A stretch of DNA of 64,000 bases. Origin: Pithys albifrons albifrons. Taxonomy: Eukaryota > Chordata > Aves > Passeriformes > Thamnophilidae. The notes beneath the pieces were generated by a model. It was not told the origin of the DNA, ran no database searches, and saw nothing but the letters and a program-made list of their open reading frames with translations. Location of the stretch: assembly GCF_047495875.1 (NCBI RefSeq), contig NC_092458.1:104968227-105032226 (forward strand). The letters run 5' to 3'. Shown here piece by piece: positions 9,178 through 22,935 of this stretch (position 1 is its first letter; each line of letters opens with the position of its first letter). The translations under genes and the position numbers were made by a program.

Positions 9178-11856
9178 ACAAGCCACTCTGACTTTTTGTG
9201 ATTAAAGTACTGACAATGATGAGAAAAGAAGTGACAAGTCTTTCAAGTATCCAGAGGTGGAGACTTACACATGGGTTTTCAGAAGACTTCTATCTCTGCA
9301 GCATTTTCCATGTCAGTGAGCAGACTTCCTATATCCTTATTTTGAGAACCTTGGTAACTGAATGAGAGCACTAATCTCATTCTGTTCATAATTCCACTAC
9401 AAAGTCTCTGAAAACTACTGATGCAACCTCCAATATAGGTGAATTCTTTCTGTATATGTCTGTATAAGATGATGTAGATCTGATTTAGGTAATCATACCA
9501 GTGCAGCACTGTGTCTGAGCTAATCAACACTGCAGAGAGTCTGTGAGCAAAGATATATGAAAATTATGTCCATAACAAAACAGATTTCAAGAGAAATTGA
9601 TGTTATCCAAAGCCTTAGGAAATCATCTAATCATTCCTCATGGATATGAGCAATAATTTTAATCACATTTTCTCTCTGAAATCCTGTTAACATATGAATG
9701 AATGACATAGATGTAGTTCTGTCATGTAGATGTAATTTCAAAGCGAAAAACCGAAAAGTTACACTGATGCCCAAATGCATGTAATGTGACAAGAAAACAT
9801 ACAAAAATATAAAAAGCTACAATTATTCTATGGTTTTGCCCTAGAATTTCTTTTCACTGACTTTTTTTTAAGCATATGTTAAGCAGGATTTAAGGAAAAA
9901 GTAAGGAGGAGAACCTCCATGCTGACTCCTGTTAACACTCACCCACAGAAAGTTTAGACATGGTACAAGAAGAATTGGTAGAACTCAAAACTGGACAAAT
10001 GAATGACTATCGCGTTTGGAAAGGCAGCAATGACAATAGTCAGCTGCGACTTTAATGAGGGCTACCCAGCTAAGTACAGTCACACAAGGATTTATTACAT
10101 CAAAGGTCAGACACAAACAGAACATCCCAACGTTTGCTGCTGAATTCTAGGGATGTAGAATACTTACTTGGACAGTCGCAACTGTGACATACAACCAGAG
10201 TTTACCCTTTGCAAAAAAACTTAGGACTGCATTAAGAGAGAAAGCCTTTGGTGTTGCAGCTGTGGTGCATTGTCAGGAATGAATCAGACACATCAGTTTG
10301 TGAAGTTGTATTACATTCCACAAAACACATAAGTTAACAGAACGTGACACTATACATATTGTGGGGAGGACACGCATGCTCTTCACAAAATTGTTAATAT
10401 CCTGCCTAAACATATTGCGCATTTCCTACACAAAAATAGATAAGAGTGTTTAGATGTATAAAGTTTTTAAGAGCTGTAGATGTCAACTTGTTTCAAGCAA
10501 TCTATAAAATCATCAATGAAATAGCATGCAATTAAAATCTATGGTTTTATGAGAAGGGATTACATTGATTCTATTTCTCTTTGTTATTATCTATTTCAGG
10601 GTTTTTTGGTTTTGTTTTTTTTGTTTTGTTTGGTTTCTTTGTTGTTTTTTTGTTGCTTTTTTTTGTTATTGTCATCAAGAACATGTTCAGACTCAAATTC
10701 ATGTTACCTTCATGCCAACAGAATGACAAACTGATGTCACATTCCTTCAGTCAGAACTATTCACTGTACTTCATTAAAGCAACACTGGGCAAGTGAAAAG
10801 TAATGAGAAAACACGTCAGCAGTTTTTCTGTTCCATGTCCTACAATCCTGTCTAAATAACTGACACCACTGTAGTACAGGTGCTTGCTCACTACTTGTTT
10901 GTAATCATATTCTGTTCAAGAGAAAGAGTAAAATTATTTTCTTTTTCATGGCTTATGGCCTGGCTTAGAATCTCCAGGCTCAGAAAGTTTATATTTCCCT
11001 CATCTGTTGGATGGTTTTGGAAAATATATTCTGATTCCTCAGGGTAAGATACATATTTGTCACTGCAGAGACTATTTCTGTCTTCATAAGGATGGAGATT
11101 ACAAGAATTGTGTATAAATGACTCTTGAATTATTTAAGTTCAATGCATTTTAAGGGCTTTACAGATAGGTAAATCTCTATGCTATTTTTTTAATTTTAAA
11201 TATTGAATATTTTTTTTCACATGTGAGTCAAAAAAGGACAGTAAGTGTGAAACTATTAGCAATTTACAACACTTTTAAGACTTCAAGGATACATGTGATG
11301 CTTACTTTTCAAACAGCAGTTATCTGTCAAATTGACTGTGCAATACATGCCAGACTTAACCCTTTCTTCTTCTTCCATCACATCAGGAAGAGTTATGTCT
11401 TATTGGAAAAAAATTATTTGGACCTACTCTCCACACACTTACTTAGCACCTACATGAAAGTTTCCTGGGGTTTTAGACCTATTATGGTTTTTTGCTGCTA
11501 CTCTTCCATGATTTAACCCATCAGAGACAAGCAGCAAGGGACAAGTCTCTAGAGTTTTATAAGCACTAATGACACTGAAGTGTGGTAGTCCACTGACATT
11601 TCTTTCACCAACATAGCTAACTTAAGCAGTTCTTGATTTCCTTGTTACTTATTTAAGTCATTGTGTCTTCCTGTCACTGGTAATGATAAATCACATTTTA
11701 ACCAACCAATGTGACCCATATTGTGTACTGCTTTATCTTTTTTATTCTTTTTTTTTAAGTATCTTGTGCAAATTAAGGCATAGAGTTATTTCATTTCTCT
11801 TATGGCAGTAAGCAGGGGTTTGTCTGTCTAATATTCTTCAATAAAAAATGAAATTG
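9178..11856. other. Unique DNA with a T-rich tract; no gene seen
   Basis: A low-complexity T/G tract lies at about 10600-10668. The stretch 9890-10330 holds more CpG than its surroundings and an AATAAA on the minus strand (near 10090), so it could be a decayed LTR, but no borders were found. Confidence 0.45.
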
Positions 11857-12150
11857 CTCCTTCCTCAGTCCCCCCTCAGTTGCTTCTTCTCCAGGATGAA
11901 TAGGCCCAGCTCTCTCAGCCTTTCCTCATAAGAGAGATGATCCAGTACCCTTCTCTGGACCTGTTCCAAGAGCTTTATGTCTCTCCTATACTGAGGACAC
12001 TCGAGCTGGACACAGCACTACAGATGTGCCCCACCAGGGCTAAGCAGTCGGGCAGGATCAACTCCCTGACCTGCTGATAATGGTCTTCCTAATGGACCCC
12101 AGAACACCATTGGGCTTCTTGGCAACAAGACCAGGTTTCTGTGTATTATA
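11857..12150 (-). mobile_element. CR1 LINE, 5'- and 3'-truncated
   Basis: The plus strand reads as the reverse complement of the avian CR1 3' region: CAGCTCTCTCAGCCTTTCCT, then GAGCTGGACACAGCAC and CTGACCTGCTG. It lacks the terminal ATTCTATGA tail. Confidence 0.85.
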
Positions 12151-15100
12151 GTCCACAGACTTAAAAACATGACAGTAGCCATATCTAAAAGTAGTTCTAC
12201 AACAGAAACAAATGTCTAGCTAGCTATCATGAAATATCAAAAGCTTCTTCTATGTTTAGAGACTACTCTAAGCATAAAAGCATGCAAAATTGATATCAAT
12301 ACTGTTGATGGAAAATCAATATTACAACCTAAATCCACTCTTTTCATCATTTATTTTGTGCAGTAGAACATATTTCAAACTCTCGAACAGCTTCTGATTT
12401 GCTTTTTTTTAAGTTATAAAAGATTCTGCATTTTGTTCTTTAAAATATTTATATAGAGTACTCCTAATTATGTATCATAGAAAAAAAATTGCACTTCTGG
12501 ATATTTATTATCTTTCACGTAATAACCACTGCACAGAAACATGCTGTTTCAGCATTTATATGATTCATCAATATCCACCATATTTTGATATCACAGTGAA
12601 GACCTGCTTAAGTGAGAGAGTTAAGAATTATTTTTTATTTCTTCTTTGGTGTCTGGGTGGATGCAGCTTAGAGAAAAACTCAACAGTAGAGATTTTAGAA
12701 TATAAAGAATACAGTTCAAACCATGATCATCCCATGATGAGGAAAAAAATGTATGGCTGAGAAAGCTAAACTTACTGAGGCACCTATGAAATTACAGGGC
12801 TCTGCAGAAGGGCCCTAGGTTTTTTTCAACAGTATTAAAATTTTATCCTTCAACTCAGTTTTGTAAGATTTCTTTTTCACATAACCCTTTATTCAGTCCA
12901 CATAGAGAGATGCAAGACTGAGACTCCATATTTATACAATAGACTTGTGTGTTTTCAGTGGGTAACAAAAATCACTACACAATATTCCAGAGGCGCATCT
13001 AAGAAGTTCTTTACACAGAAATGATTCCTTTGTGGGAAAGGATGGTAGTGAGATAAGGGTGTCAGCTAAGGTCAGCAAGGCTATTCAGAAGACTGAAGTA
13101 TTTTCAATGCCTTGTTAAGTTGAGTTCATAGTATTTTTTAATTTAAATGAACTATAGAAAAGAAATTTCCCTTAGGTACAACTACGCAGGGATCTCACTT
13201 ATGCAATCTGTTATATTGTGGTATTCTTTTGGTTGCCAAGCAGCCAAGAATAAGTGTAAAAAATAAAAGGTCCAGACAAAATAAAACCTTTTTTTTTTAA
13301 TTTGAAATAAGATGGAAGAGCTAAAATGATGACCAAAAGCGCCACGCTTTCAGTCAACTTCACTTACCACTTCACCCAGTACAGAACAGAGTGAAACTTT
13401 ATTTAGTTTTGTGAAATAATATCTAGATTTCTGAGCAGATCTTATTTTTTTCCCTCTTTCAATTAAATAAACGCGTTATACAAGAAAATGAAAATTATGA
13501 TTTTTGCCATGATTATGCTGACAATCCAACATTAGTCCTTGTTTTCTTTCTGGTTTGAATTTTTCCTTCAAAACACAGCATTTTGCAATATACTTGGCTG
13601 TTAGTAGTTTTTTTCCTGTTCTCTCAAGTTGTCTTTTCATGTTACAGAAAAATATATGCTGAAACAAAAATAACTCTTGCTGTCATTTTAACACTTAAAA
13701 AAAAAAGTTCTTTAGATCTTGTCTTCAGTGTCTACTCAAGCAATTAGTTGATTTAGTCTTTTTTTTAAATCCAAATCTAAATGAAAAATAACAAAGTTCA
13801 AGTACATCAGCACAGCTTCCAATTATAAGAATAGATTGTTTGAGAGTACTAACTGTTGCAAGTGTTCTTGTTGAATGCACCTTATTTGGAGCAGAAAAAA
13901 AAAGACATAAATGATATAATGATATGATTTGAGAAACCTGTGTTAATCCTGCAGGAACACAGATAAAGGATTCAAGGTTCTAACTGATGTGATATAATAA
14001 AAATAAGTAATAATTTAATTTCCAGTGGTAAAACGTCACATAGCAGCGTTTTGCTCATTTTATGTTCATTTGATGTCAATTTATTTTATATATATATAAT
14101 CTATCTCCCAGGAATGCAGATTTTCAAAAATAGCGAGGTCCTACTTGGTGCTACTTTTAACTAACTCACCTCACTAGAAGTTACTACCTGTTCTCATCTG
14201 AGTGTATATATGAATAAGTGCAATGCTAACCCAGGGACACTCAAGTTTGAACCTGCTATCACTAAAAGCTCAATTGAACAATTTAATAGAAGCAAAATAA
14301 AAATATCTACACTTAAAGGCTGGGGGAAGGGAAAGTAACTTTCAGCCAGAAGGTGCTGAAGAGTAGCTAAGAAGAACAATCTTCAACTGGTTCTGCTACA
14401 CCTGGAAAAAAAACAGGACTACAGCTGTAATAATACTAAATATCCAAGGAAGTCAGATTTTCTGAATCCTAGATTAGAGTATTAACTGAAATAAAGCCAA
14501 ACAGCTTAATTTTGTATACAATGGTAAAACATGTTAACATACATACATACATACATATATATATATATACACACACACACATATACAAGTTCTATTAACA
14601 CTGGTATTTTTCTGAACAAAGAATAATTTTAAAGCAATATGTTCCTCTGGAAATTTTTCCTCAGTGTAATGCAAAGGTAAATTAGGTGCTATGGTCAAGG
14701 CTGATTCTTTCTGCTGTTTTCCCTGTTTCTTTTGATATTGTCTCTAGTTAAAAAAACCACTTTTGCTGTCACAGTTTGAGATGAGAAGCTGCTCATTCTT
14801 ATTAATGTAGAAACATTTACTTTTAAATTTCTTTTCCACCATCACAAGCTGCTAAAGAGTCTACTCTACTTCATGCCGAAACAAAATAAATTTGCACTCA
14901 GACACTTAAATCATGTTTTGGCCAATTAGAGATTTGCTGAGCATTTCAAAACAAAACCAAGTCAGAGCCATCCATACCCTGTGCCAAGACATTTGAAAAC
15001 AATCTTCCTTTATAAAAACCGAGTTGGAGAACACTATTTCCATGAAGAAAAGCAATTACTTTTAAGAAACCAGTGAGATTTGGTTTTCAACATTTGCTGC

Positions 15101-16159
15101 TGAAATCTCTAGTAGTTAATGAGTTACATTGCTCTGCTTCAGTCACCTTGCCTTTACTGACTCAACATGATATATGCACTTGAACAAAGTTAGCCAGAAA
15201 ATTTGAACACATGCATTTTATGGAAAACTGATAGAGAAGTTGAAAAGGTTCTTTAAATATTTGTACTGAGAAACAGATAAATTGTGTTCAGGAATTTGGC
15301 AGTGTTAAGTGAAGGAGTGGATATTCTTCACTCTGGTATGTTTTTGATTTTGTTTTATTTTTGTTGTTATTGTTGTTGTTTTACTTTGGGTTTTTTTTCC
15401 TAAAAATCATGTAGTTGTCATTCCACAGAACCAGATAAGTGTAAAGTCAATAAAAAACTTCTCTGCAGGCAGTAGAAATGTCACCTCCTAAACACTATAG
15501 ATGCATATTGCCAAAAGCTGAAAGAATGTTTAACTGCCTATTTTCTCTCTTCTAATTTCACCCAACAGAAGGAAGATTAAAAAGATATAGGCATTGGCAA
15601 TAAGTAGCATACTAGCTCTAGGGACTTTAAATTTAAAGCATAGCATAATCTCCATCCATTAAGGATTCCTGCAACAGGAAGACAGGACAAACTTGACGAC
15701 AAGCCAAAGCTGTTCAGAAAACACAGGATGCTACAGGCTGTGGCCATAGGACTGTGGTGGGAAACCCTTTGTTTTCCTGGAAAGGTAGTTCTCATGTTAA
15801 ATATGAGAAAATAGTTCTTACATATAAATTTGATGAACTTGTTTAAAAAATGTGTTCATACATATTATGTTTAATAACTTCTAGTTAGTTTGTAGACTGG
15901 TGTGGCAAACAGATATTTGATTCCCTCTACCCCAAACTTGCTACTTATGTTCTGATTTTTCTCATTTCAAGCAGTCCATTCTCAAACTTCATTCGTAATT
16001 CTGCTTTTGATTTTGTTGCTCATACGAGCCAAATCCCCTTTTTATTTATCTATCATGTTACAGAAGGCAGCTACCTGAAGACATGCTCAGAATTTGGGTA
16101 TGAAATAGCCAGGTCAGAATGCCAGTCGTGAGAACAGTGTCATGTTTTGTGCCATATAC
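12151..16159. other. AT-rich unique DNA, no gene seen
   Basis: No coding frame with a known domain. Contains the microsatellite listed at 14533 and a TTG/T-rich tract near 15343-15400. Confidence 0.5.
14533..14587. repeat. Compound microsatellite (CATA)n(TA)n(CA)n
   Basis: Direct reading shows about five ACAT units, then about seven TA and about six CA units in succession. Confidence 0.9.
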
Positions 16160-16740
16160 ACACGTGGTTTAACTCCAGCTGGCAACTAAGCCTCACAGCG
16201 TTCACTCCGCCCCCCAGTGCTGGGATAAGGGAGAGAATCAAGAAAGTGAGAAAACTCGTGAGATAACAACAGTTTAATAGGGAAAGGAAAAGCTGCTCAC
16301 AAAAGGAAAGAAAAACAAGGAATGCATTCGCTCATTCCCATGGGCAGGCAGGTGATCAGCCAGCTGCAGGAGAGCAGGATCCCATCAAGTGAAACAGTGA
16401 CTTCGGAAGACAAATGCCATGACTTCAAACATCCCCCTGATTCTTTCTTCCCCTAGTTTTATATATATGCTGAGCTTGATGCCATATGGTACAGGATGCC
16501 CCTTTGTTCAGCAGGGGTCACTTGTCCTGGCTGTGTCCCCTCCCATGTCCTTGTACCCCCCTAATGCGCTCACTGATAAGGTGGTGTGAGAGGCAGAAAA
16601 GGCCTCGGCTCTGTGCAAGCCCTGTCAGCCACAGCAAAAACATTCCTGTACTATCAACACTGTTTTCAGCACAAATCCAAAGCACAGCAGCACACCATCC
16701 ACTAGGAAGAAAATTAAATAACCCATGCAAAACCAGCACA
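16160..16740 (-). mobile_element. Solo LTR, family B (lysine-primer ERV)
   Basis: On the plus strand it begins near CACGTGGTTTAACTCCAGC and ends AAACCAGCACA, the reverse of an LTR that starts TGTGCTGGTTTTG. On the minus strand a TATATATATAAAAC box (about 16458-16472) is followed about 180 bases later by ATTAAA (16273-16278), a normal U3-R layout. It shares long blocks with 53271-53820 and 50973-51312. A frame at 16486-16896 is a shadow. The left border is approximate. Confidence 0.85.
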
Positions 16741-19700
16741 ATAAGAAAAGGTTCACAGAGCTGCACATGTTTTCTTGAGCTTCAAGAAAACAAACAAAAG
16801 AACAACAAACCATATTTCATTCACAAGGAAATATTCTTTTATTTTCTTATGATTTTGCTACTAAAAAATAAATCTCAGTATGACTTTATTCTATAAGCTG
16901 CCCACCAATTAAAAAAAAAACCAAAAACCTTTATTTCTCTTACTTTAGTTCCTCTTTTAAAGAAAATAGCTCCATGAACCACCCATAAGATATTTCTCTC
17001 TTTTTCAAAAATCAAAAGAGAGAAACAGCTTACAATTACTTACTATGTGTTTCAGCATATAATTCTCCACAAAATGGTGTGGTTATGTTAATTTGGCATT
17101 TTAGAGGCACTATTGCTACACCACAGTCCTGAAAAACACTTAAGATTCTTTAATTAAATATTTTTGTATAAAAATATACGAGTGTGGAAGTAAAAAACAA
17201 AACAAAAAACTATTCAGAGAGGGAAGGACAAAATATTTAATATTTCACATTAAATTAAAGGATATTTTAAAAGGTTTTAGAAATGTTGAGACCACCTCAC
17301 CAAAAGATCTGCTAGAGAACTTTCTCCACACAAATATGGTTCTGTGTTTCCCAAAAGAAAAATACATTTTCAAAATACTTTTCTTATTCAGGAAAGATTT
17401 TTCCAAGTTTGTATCCAAGGCATAGCAATTTGAGAGACATTAATTTGTCTCATGAAAATGCAAAAATAAAAAATCTTTTGCAGTCAAGTATAATAACATA
17501 TTTCTTCCCCAAAGCTTTTTTTTTTTTTCTCATATAACAGTCTCATTCAGGCCACTACAGGGTCTGGTCTCAAGATACATCTGTATGACCATATAATTAT
17601 CAATAAATTATAGCATGTGAACATGTGTCTTAATAAATTGCAGGCTGCTCAAGGGCTTATGAAATTTGAAGTGATCAGAGATTTTTAATTAAATTTCTAT
17701 CCTAAAATGGGAAATTGTTTCCTATTCTGAAATAATTAACATCAGTAGTACGTGGGATATAATACTGAACAATATCAGTATGTGGGAATAGCAAAATACA
17801 ACTGAAAAAAAATCAAACAGTAAAGATGTAAAGAAATGGAGAAATCACTAAAAATACACTGAATTTACAAAGTTTTGTTCAATGCTGAACACTATTGAAT
17901 AATAATATTAAGCAACAGCTTGGAGCCATAATTGTTCCACATTAGACTTTGCAAAGTTACATACAGGCACAGAAAAAAAGTACACAGATCCTTAAGGCCA
18001 AAAAGTCTTATTCATCACTATATTTCTACCTCCCAGGATTATGTGAGCTTTTTGAAGTGGTAACTTATAGCAAATTTCATCTGCATAGGATTGCTGACTT
18101 CAGAAAACATCCATGAAATGAAGAGACAACATAAAGGGTATAGGAAAATTTTAATCACAGTTAAAGCGGAAGATCAAAAATCATAACTCATGAATGGTAC
18201 AAAACTGCTTTTGTACAAACTTGAATATGAATTTTGTTCCCTCGAAAATTAACAAAATGGGCAAAAAAGCAACTGAAGATGTGTTGTGCTGCTGTGATCA
18301 CCAGCTGCACAGTTTATTGTTTTTCATGGAAGTTAGGACTTTAACAGTGAAGTGACAATGATTGTATCTTCCTATCCTGGAGTATCAAGATATGTTTTTA
18401 TAGCAAGGGATCAGTCCTCAGCCCAGTTTGTGTGACTATCAGGAGAATATAAATAGCTTATCCAAGAACAGCTCATCCTGAAATTGTGATTCAAAAGCTG
18501 ACAGAGAATATCTTGAGTTGCTTCAAGTGACTGAGATTCACAATTGTATATCTATGTATATGCAATGTTCCAGTTTCACCAAATACTCCTCTGCAGAAAA
18601 TAGTTTCCGGAACTCTATTTTAAAACTCTGTTAAAGCCTCAGGGTCTACCTTAGTCTTTAGAATGCAGAAATCTTTGGCCTTTGGTATTTGAATAGCATG
18701 AAGTTAGGATGCTATGGTGATTGTGTTCTTTCACTAGTTTTGCTTGAGGATAAAAACTATTTCATCTGCATCTTTGGCTCTTTGCCTGAATTTGAAATTG
18801 CTGGCACTGAATAAAAAAATAAAACAACCCAAACCAGGCTTGAATGTCTTGCATGAAACACTTAGGGTTTGTTTAGTTTATTTATTTTTATCCCTTTGAT
18901 AAATATTTTAATCAATTATATTTCAAAAATAATGTTAAAATTATTAAAAGTTTTAAAGTATATTGCATTTTTGTTGTTCAGTATAGAATTCAACATGAAT
19001 ATATAAATACTTTCAGCCCATTCTAAAAGGGATGAATAAACAAATACACTATGAATACAAAAGGTCATGTTTTTATCTTTAGTGAGGATATTCTTGGAAT
19101 TTTTCATTCTTCAAGTCTGGACACTTTTGTATCACAGAATCCAGAAAAGATGATGAGTTACTCTTCATATTGACTTTCCAGAAAGGACACATCCAACTCT
19201 CCAGACAACAGCCTTGATTATGATCTGGTGCTTTGTTTCTCTTGGCCTCTGAAGTGCATCATTTCCCTTTGTCTCAGACATCTGAAACAGAAACCCACTA
19301 TTAACCTTGGCCCATATGACAAATATGCAATGAAACATGAATTTTTGTTAGTATATTTTGTAAATCCTACCGTGCATATCTGTTACAAATGCTTTTTTTT
19401 ATTATCCAGGTACTTTACAATTGCACTTAAGCTGGATCAAAGAAATATGCAGAATGAAAAATAAAAATATTTATAATGTCAAGAATGAACATAATGACAG
19501 AAGACACAAGTGAAATGAAGTGCACAATCTATTTACTCTAAGGTGAAATGGAAGTTGTTTCTCCTTATCTGACTGAATTGCTGCACACTTGGACCAAAAG
19601 GTGAATGTCAGGCTTTCAGTTTTCAGTCTTTTCCTTACACCTCTGAATACCCATTAATGCAGGTTTACTCATGTGCTTCTGTGAGAGGAAGCACCCTGAA

Positions 19701-19984
19701 CAGGTTTTCCAAAGATCTTGGAGCATACTTCAAAGGCAAAATACATCTAAAAGGCACAGCTTTCAGAGTCAGACATATTCAATTCTCATTTCTTAAAGAA
19801 AATAACGATATAAATAAAATAGACTACTGTCTTTTTCAGAACAACTGCATTTATGAATCATCATTTTCACTGTGGATGATCTGTTGTTTCTCATTTGCTT
19901 GTATCTCTCTCTGAAACCAAAGAACCTTTTAGGCCTGTGCAAATAATACCCCTGTTATCTTTTGTAAGAACAGAAATCCATTGT
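16741..19984. other. AT-rich unique DNA, no gene seen
   Basis: Only short frames and homopolymer runs (for example T tract at about 17516-17529). Confidence 0.5.
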
Positions 19985-20115
19985 GTTTGGGAAGTAAGTG
20001 GTGGATTCCCTGGACAGGGTGCTGGGCCACCTTGTCTAGACTGTGCTTTTGCCAAGTTAAAGGTTGAACCAGATGATCCTTGGGGTTCCTTCCAACCTCG
20101 TGTTCTATGATTTTA
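19985..20115 (+). mobile_element. CR1 LINE 3' end
   Basis: Matches the CR1 3' terminus: a GGGTGCTGGGCCACCTTGTC block, GTTGAACCAGATGATCCTTG and a TTCCAACCTCGTGTTCTATG tail. 5'-truncated to about 130 bp. Confidence 0.85.
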
Positions 20116-20864
20116 TAAATATAAATCATATATCCAAATCAGTAATTTGCATGACTGTTCTGTTAAAACCAGCATTTTTTATCTATCCAAGAATATTTAT
20201 TCTGTGCTGCCTATTCTAAAATTTTCTATAAGAAGAAGAGTCAAATTCTAGAACTTTGGATATCAAGGTACTCTGTTCCTAACACATTGCTTTTTCTTCA
20301 TACAGTACTTGCTAAAAGAGTAGAGAACCACAGACTTTTAACAATTACTGCTTTTGAGGTTATTATCTGCAAATCTATAGAGGCATTAGCCCCTGCAAAT
20401 GGCTCAGAAGGGAATGAAGGGACAATTTCTAGCATGAGACCTAAGATAAGCACATTACTCAACCAAAACTTCAGACATTAGAAAAAATAGACATATCCCT
20501 AAGAAAAGAAACGACATCAACACAAGATAACCTGCCAAGTAGCACAAAGTCAGATAAAATATTGGCTACTGCCAGTGAGAGACAATTAAGGTTCTGCTCA
20601 AGCCCTGAATAATGAAGAAGGTAAGTTATAATAATTAGTGGCTTGAGTAAAATAGAGTAAAAATCACATTGTTTTTTAAAGATCTCTTTAGTGAATGTAA
20701 AGAGAGGATTTAATTGGGGGTTTTGGGGGGAGGGTTGGACTTTTTTGTTTTTTGTTTTGGTTTGGTTTTAAGGGTTTTTTTTGGAAGTGTTGGGAGAGAA
20801 AGTTATGGGTTTTATTTCTTTGCTTGTTTTCCTATAAAATATCCTGAATGGCATATCTTGAAAT
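20116..20864. other. Unique DNA with G/T-rich tract
   Basis: No gene seen. A G/T low-complexity tract lies at about 20714-20800. Confidence 0.45.
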
Positions 20865-21197
20865 ATTTTAAAGGGGGCATACAGGGAAACTGGAGAGGGG
20901 ACTCTTCACCAGGAACTATAGTGATTGGACAAGGAGTAATGAGTAAAAATTAAAAGGAACAAAATTTAGGTTAGATATTAGCATGAAATTCTTTACTGTG
21001 AGGGTGGTGAGACACTGAAACAGGTTCTCCAAGGGAGGCTATGGATGACCCAACCTTGGCATTAATCAAGGCCAGGTTGGATGAAGCTCTTAGCAAACTT
21101 GCCTATTGGGAGGTGTCCCCTGCCCATGGCAGGGGGGTTGTGATTATGTGACCTTTAAAATGCATTTCAACCCCTTGACATTCCATGATTCTATAAT
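20865..21197 (+). mobile_element. CR1 LINE 3' end
   Basis: Clear CR1 blocks in order: a diverged TTAGATATTAG, TTCTTTACTGTGAGGGTGGT, CAAGGCCAGGTTGGATG, GGTGTCCCCTGCCCATGGCA and the tail CATTCCATGATTCTATAA. Same strand as the copy 900 bases upstream, but both contain 3' ends, so they are separate insertions. Confidence 0.9.
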
Positions 21198-22814
21198 TTT
21201 GGGACTAGACATGTTTTTGATTTTGCTCTTGACTTCTCATACCTTCTTGTGCTCAGGATACGCATGTAGACATTTCAGAATTCCTAGATTAGATTAATAA
21301 TGCCTGATTTAACTTGAAAGCTTCTCTTCTTCCTATCCTACTCAGAACTGGACACAGTTCAAGAACTTGGTACATGTTGAAGGGTGGCCAGTGGTGCTCA
21401 TAGTTAGTTACATCCCTCTTTACCTTGCCCAGTCTCATCAGCCAGACTAAGAATGTCCAGTCTCTCTAATACCCTTTTCTGATTATGACTTGTCTTCCAC
21501 CATTACAGCCACAGGAATTTTTGCATTATTTCCAGGGACACTGGACATGTCTCTCTGCTCCATTTGGTCCTGTCCTGTAAAATCTCACATGCAGTTGTCC
21601 TACAGAAAAAGAAGAGAGAGAAAAGGACAAAAAAAAAGGAAGCCTTTAGATTAAATCAGAAAACATTGAGGTTTTGAAGGGAAAAAAATAAAGAATACTA
21701 AGTCATAAGGAATTTTTAAATAAATAACCACTGATAAAAACTTATATAGTACAAAAAAAGAAAAAAAGAACATCCTCAACTGGAAAAAAAAATCCATTCA
21801 CATTCTATTAGCAAATTCTTATTCAGAAACAACTTTGAATTAAAAAAAAAAGATTTTATAGAATTGGTTTAATAAAATTTCATTCTCCACTATCTAAATG
21901 CAAGTCCCATTATAAACTGAGAGATAGAATTTAATTTTCTTCCCTGATTTGGTTAGAATTTCTATTAAGAAAATCCCATATTTTCAAAAATAGATATAAT
22001 ATGTAAAAATATTAAGAAGCTTCTTAAATATTATGTTTGGTTGGAAATGTCTTTAATCTGTAATCTGTGGCAGAATACATCCTTTATAGAACTTCATTTT
22101 TAATTAGACAGGAAGAATGGAAATACATTTAGCCACTGTTGTGAAAATGTCCTGTCACTGTGGAAAAACAACGAAGGCATCATTCCCTAAACAGTATGCT
22201 ACAGTTTTTACATTTCAAAAGGTTTTTTCTTTCATAAATACCACTGAAAAAATTGTATTGGGGAAAGAAATATAACATATGACTAATTATGAATATGCAT
22301 ATCTGAGATGTGGATATAAGATAAAATTATTTATTACAACTACAAAGACCATGACGTAAAGTTCAATTCCTTAATTCTGTATTCATCAGTGAATGATTCA
22401 TTTTACACATTACAGTATTTCCAAAAGTATATTTATTTATTTGATTCTTGAATTCAGTTCACATATAACAGTGTCTATATGCAAATCTGTAACAGCAATT
22501 TTACCCTGAAAATTATTTGAAGGCAGTGATTCAAAATGACAAAAATTATTCATTATTTGCTTTTACTGTGTTCTTATGCTTTCTATATATCCTTTGAAAT
22601 GGAGCATTACACTGCAGTGTTTTTTGAAATGCACAAGTATGCCCTTTGATATTCAAGAAGATATTCAAAACAGCAATTTCATAACTGTAAAACAATCTGA
22701 GAAGATTATGACACCTTTTGATTAGATTGATGTTATTCTTTGTGACCTGGAAACTTTATTCAGGCATTTAGATTCACTCAAAAGACAGATCACAGATGGT
22801 AAAAATATGGTTAT
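21198..22814. other. Unique DNA, possible old CR1 relic at 21325-21600
   Basis: The words AGAACTGGACACAGTTC and TCCAGTCTCTCTAATACCC within 21325-21600 faintly resemble reverse-strand CR1, but the order is poor. Nothing else recognised. Confidence 0.35.
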
Positions 22815-22935
22815 GCACAGGGCTGAGGGGAAGATCTGTATGAGCAACTTGGACAAGTGGAAGGTGTCCCTTCCCACAGCAGAGGAATTGGAAACATGAT
22901 ATTTAAGGACTGGAACAATGACCTGACAGGGTCCC
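22815..22935 (+). mobile_element. CR1 LINE 3' relic
   Basis: GAGCAACTTGGACAAGTGGA followed by AGGTGTCCCTTCCCACAGCA and a degraded ATATTTAAGGACTGGAAC tail match the CR1 3' region in order. Confidence 0.7.

Noticed and set aside
16486..16896. 136-codon plus-strand frame and minus-strand partners
   Set aside because: They fall mostly inside a family B LTR that also occurs elsewhere in the window.
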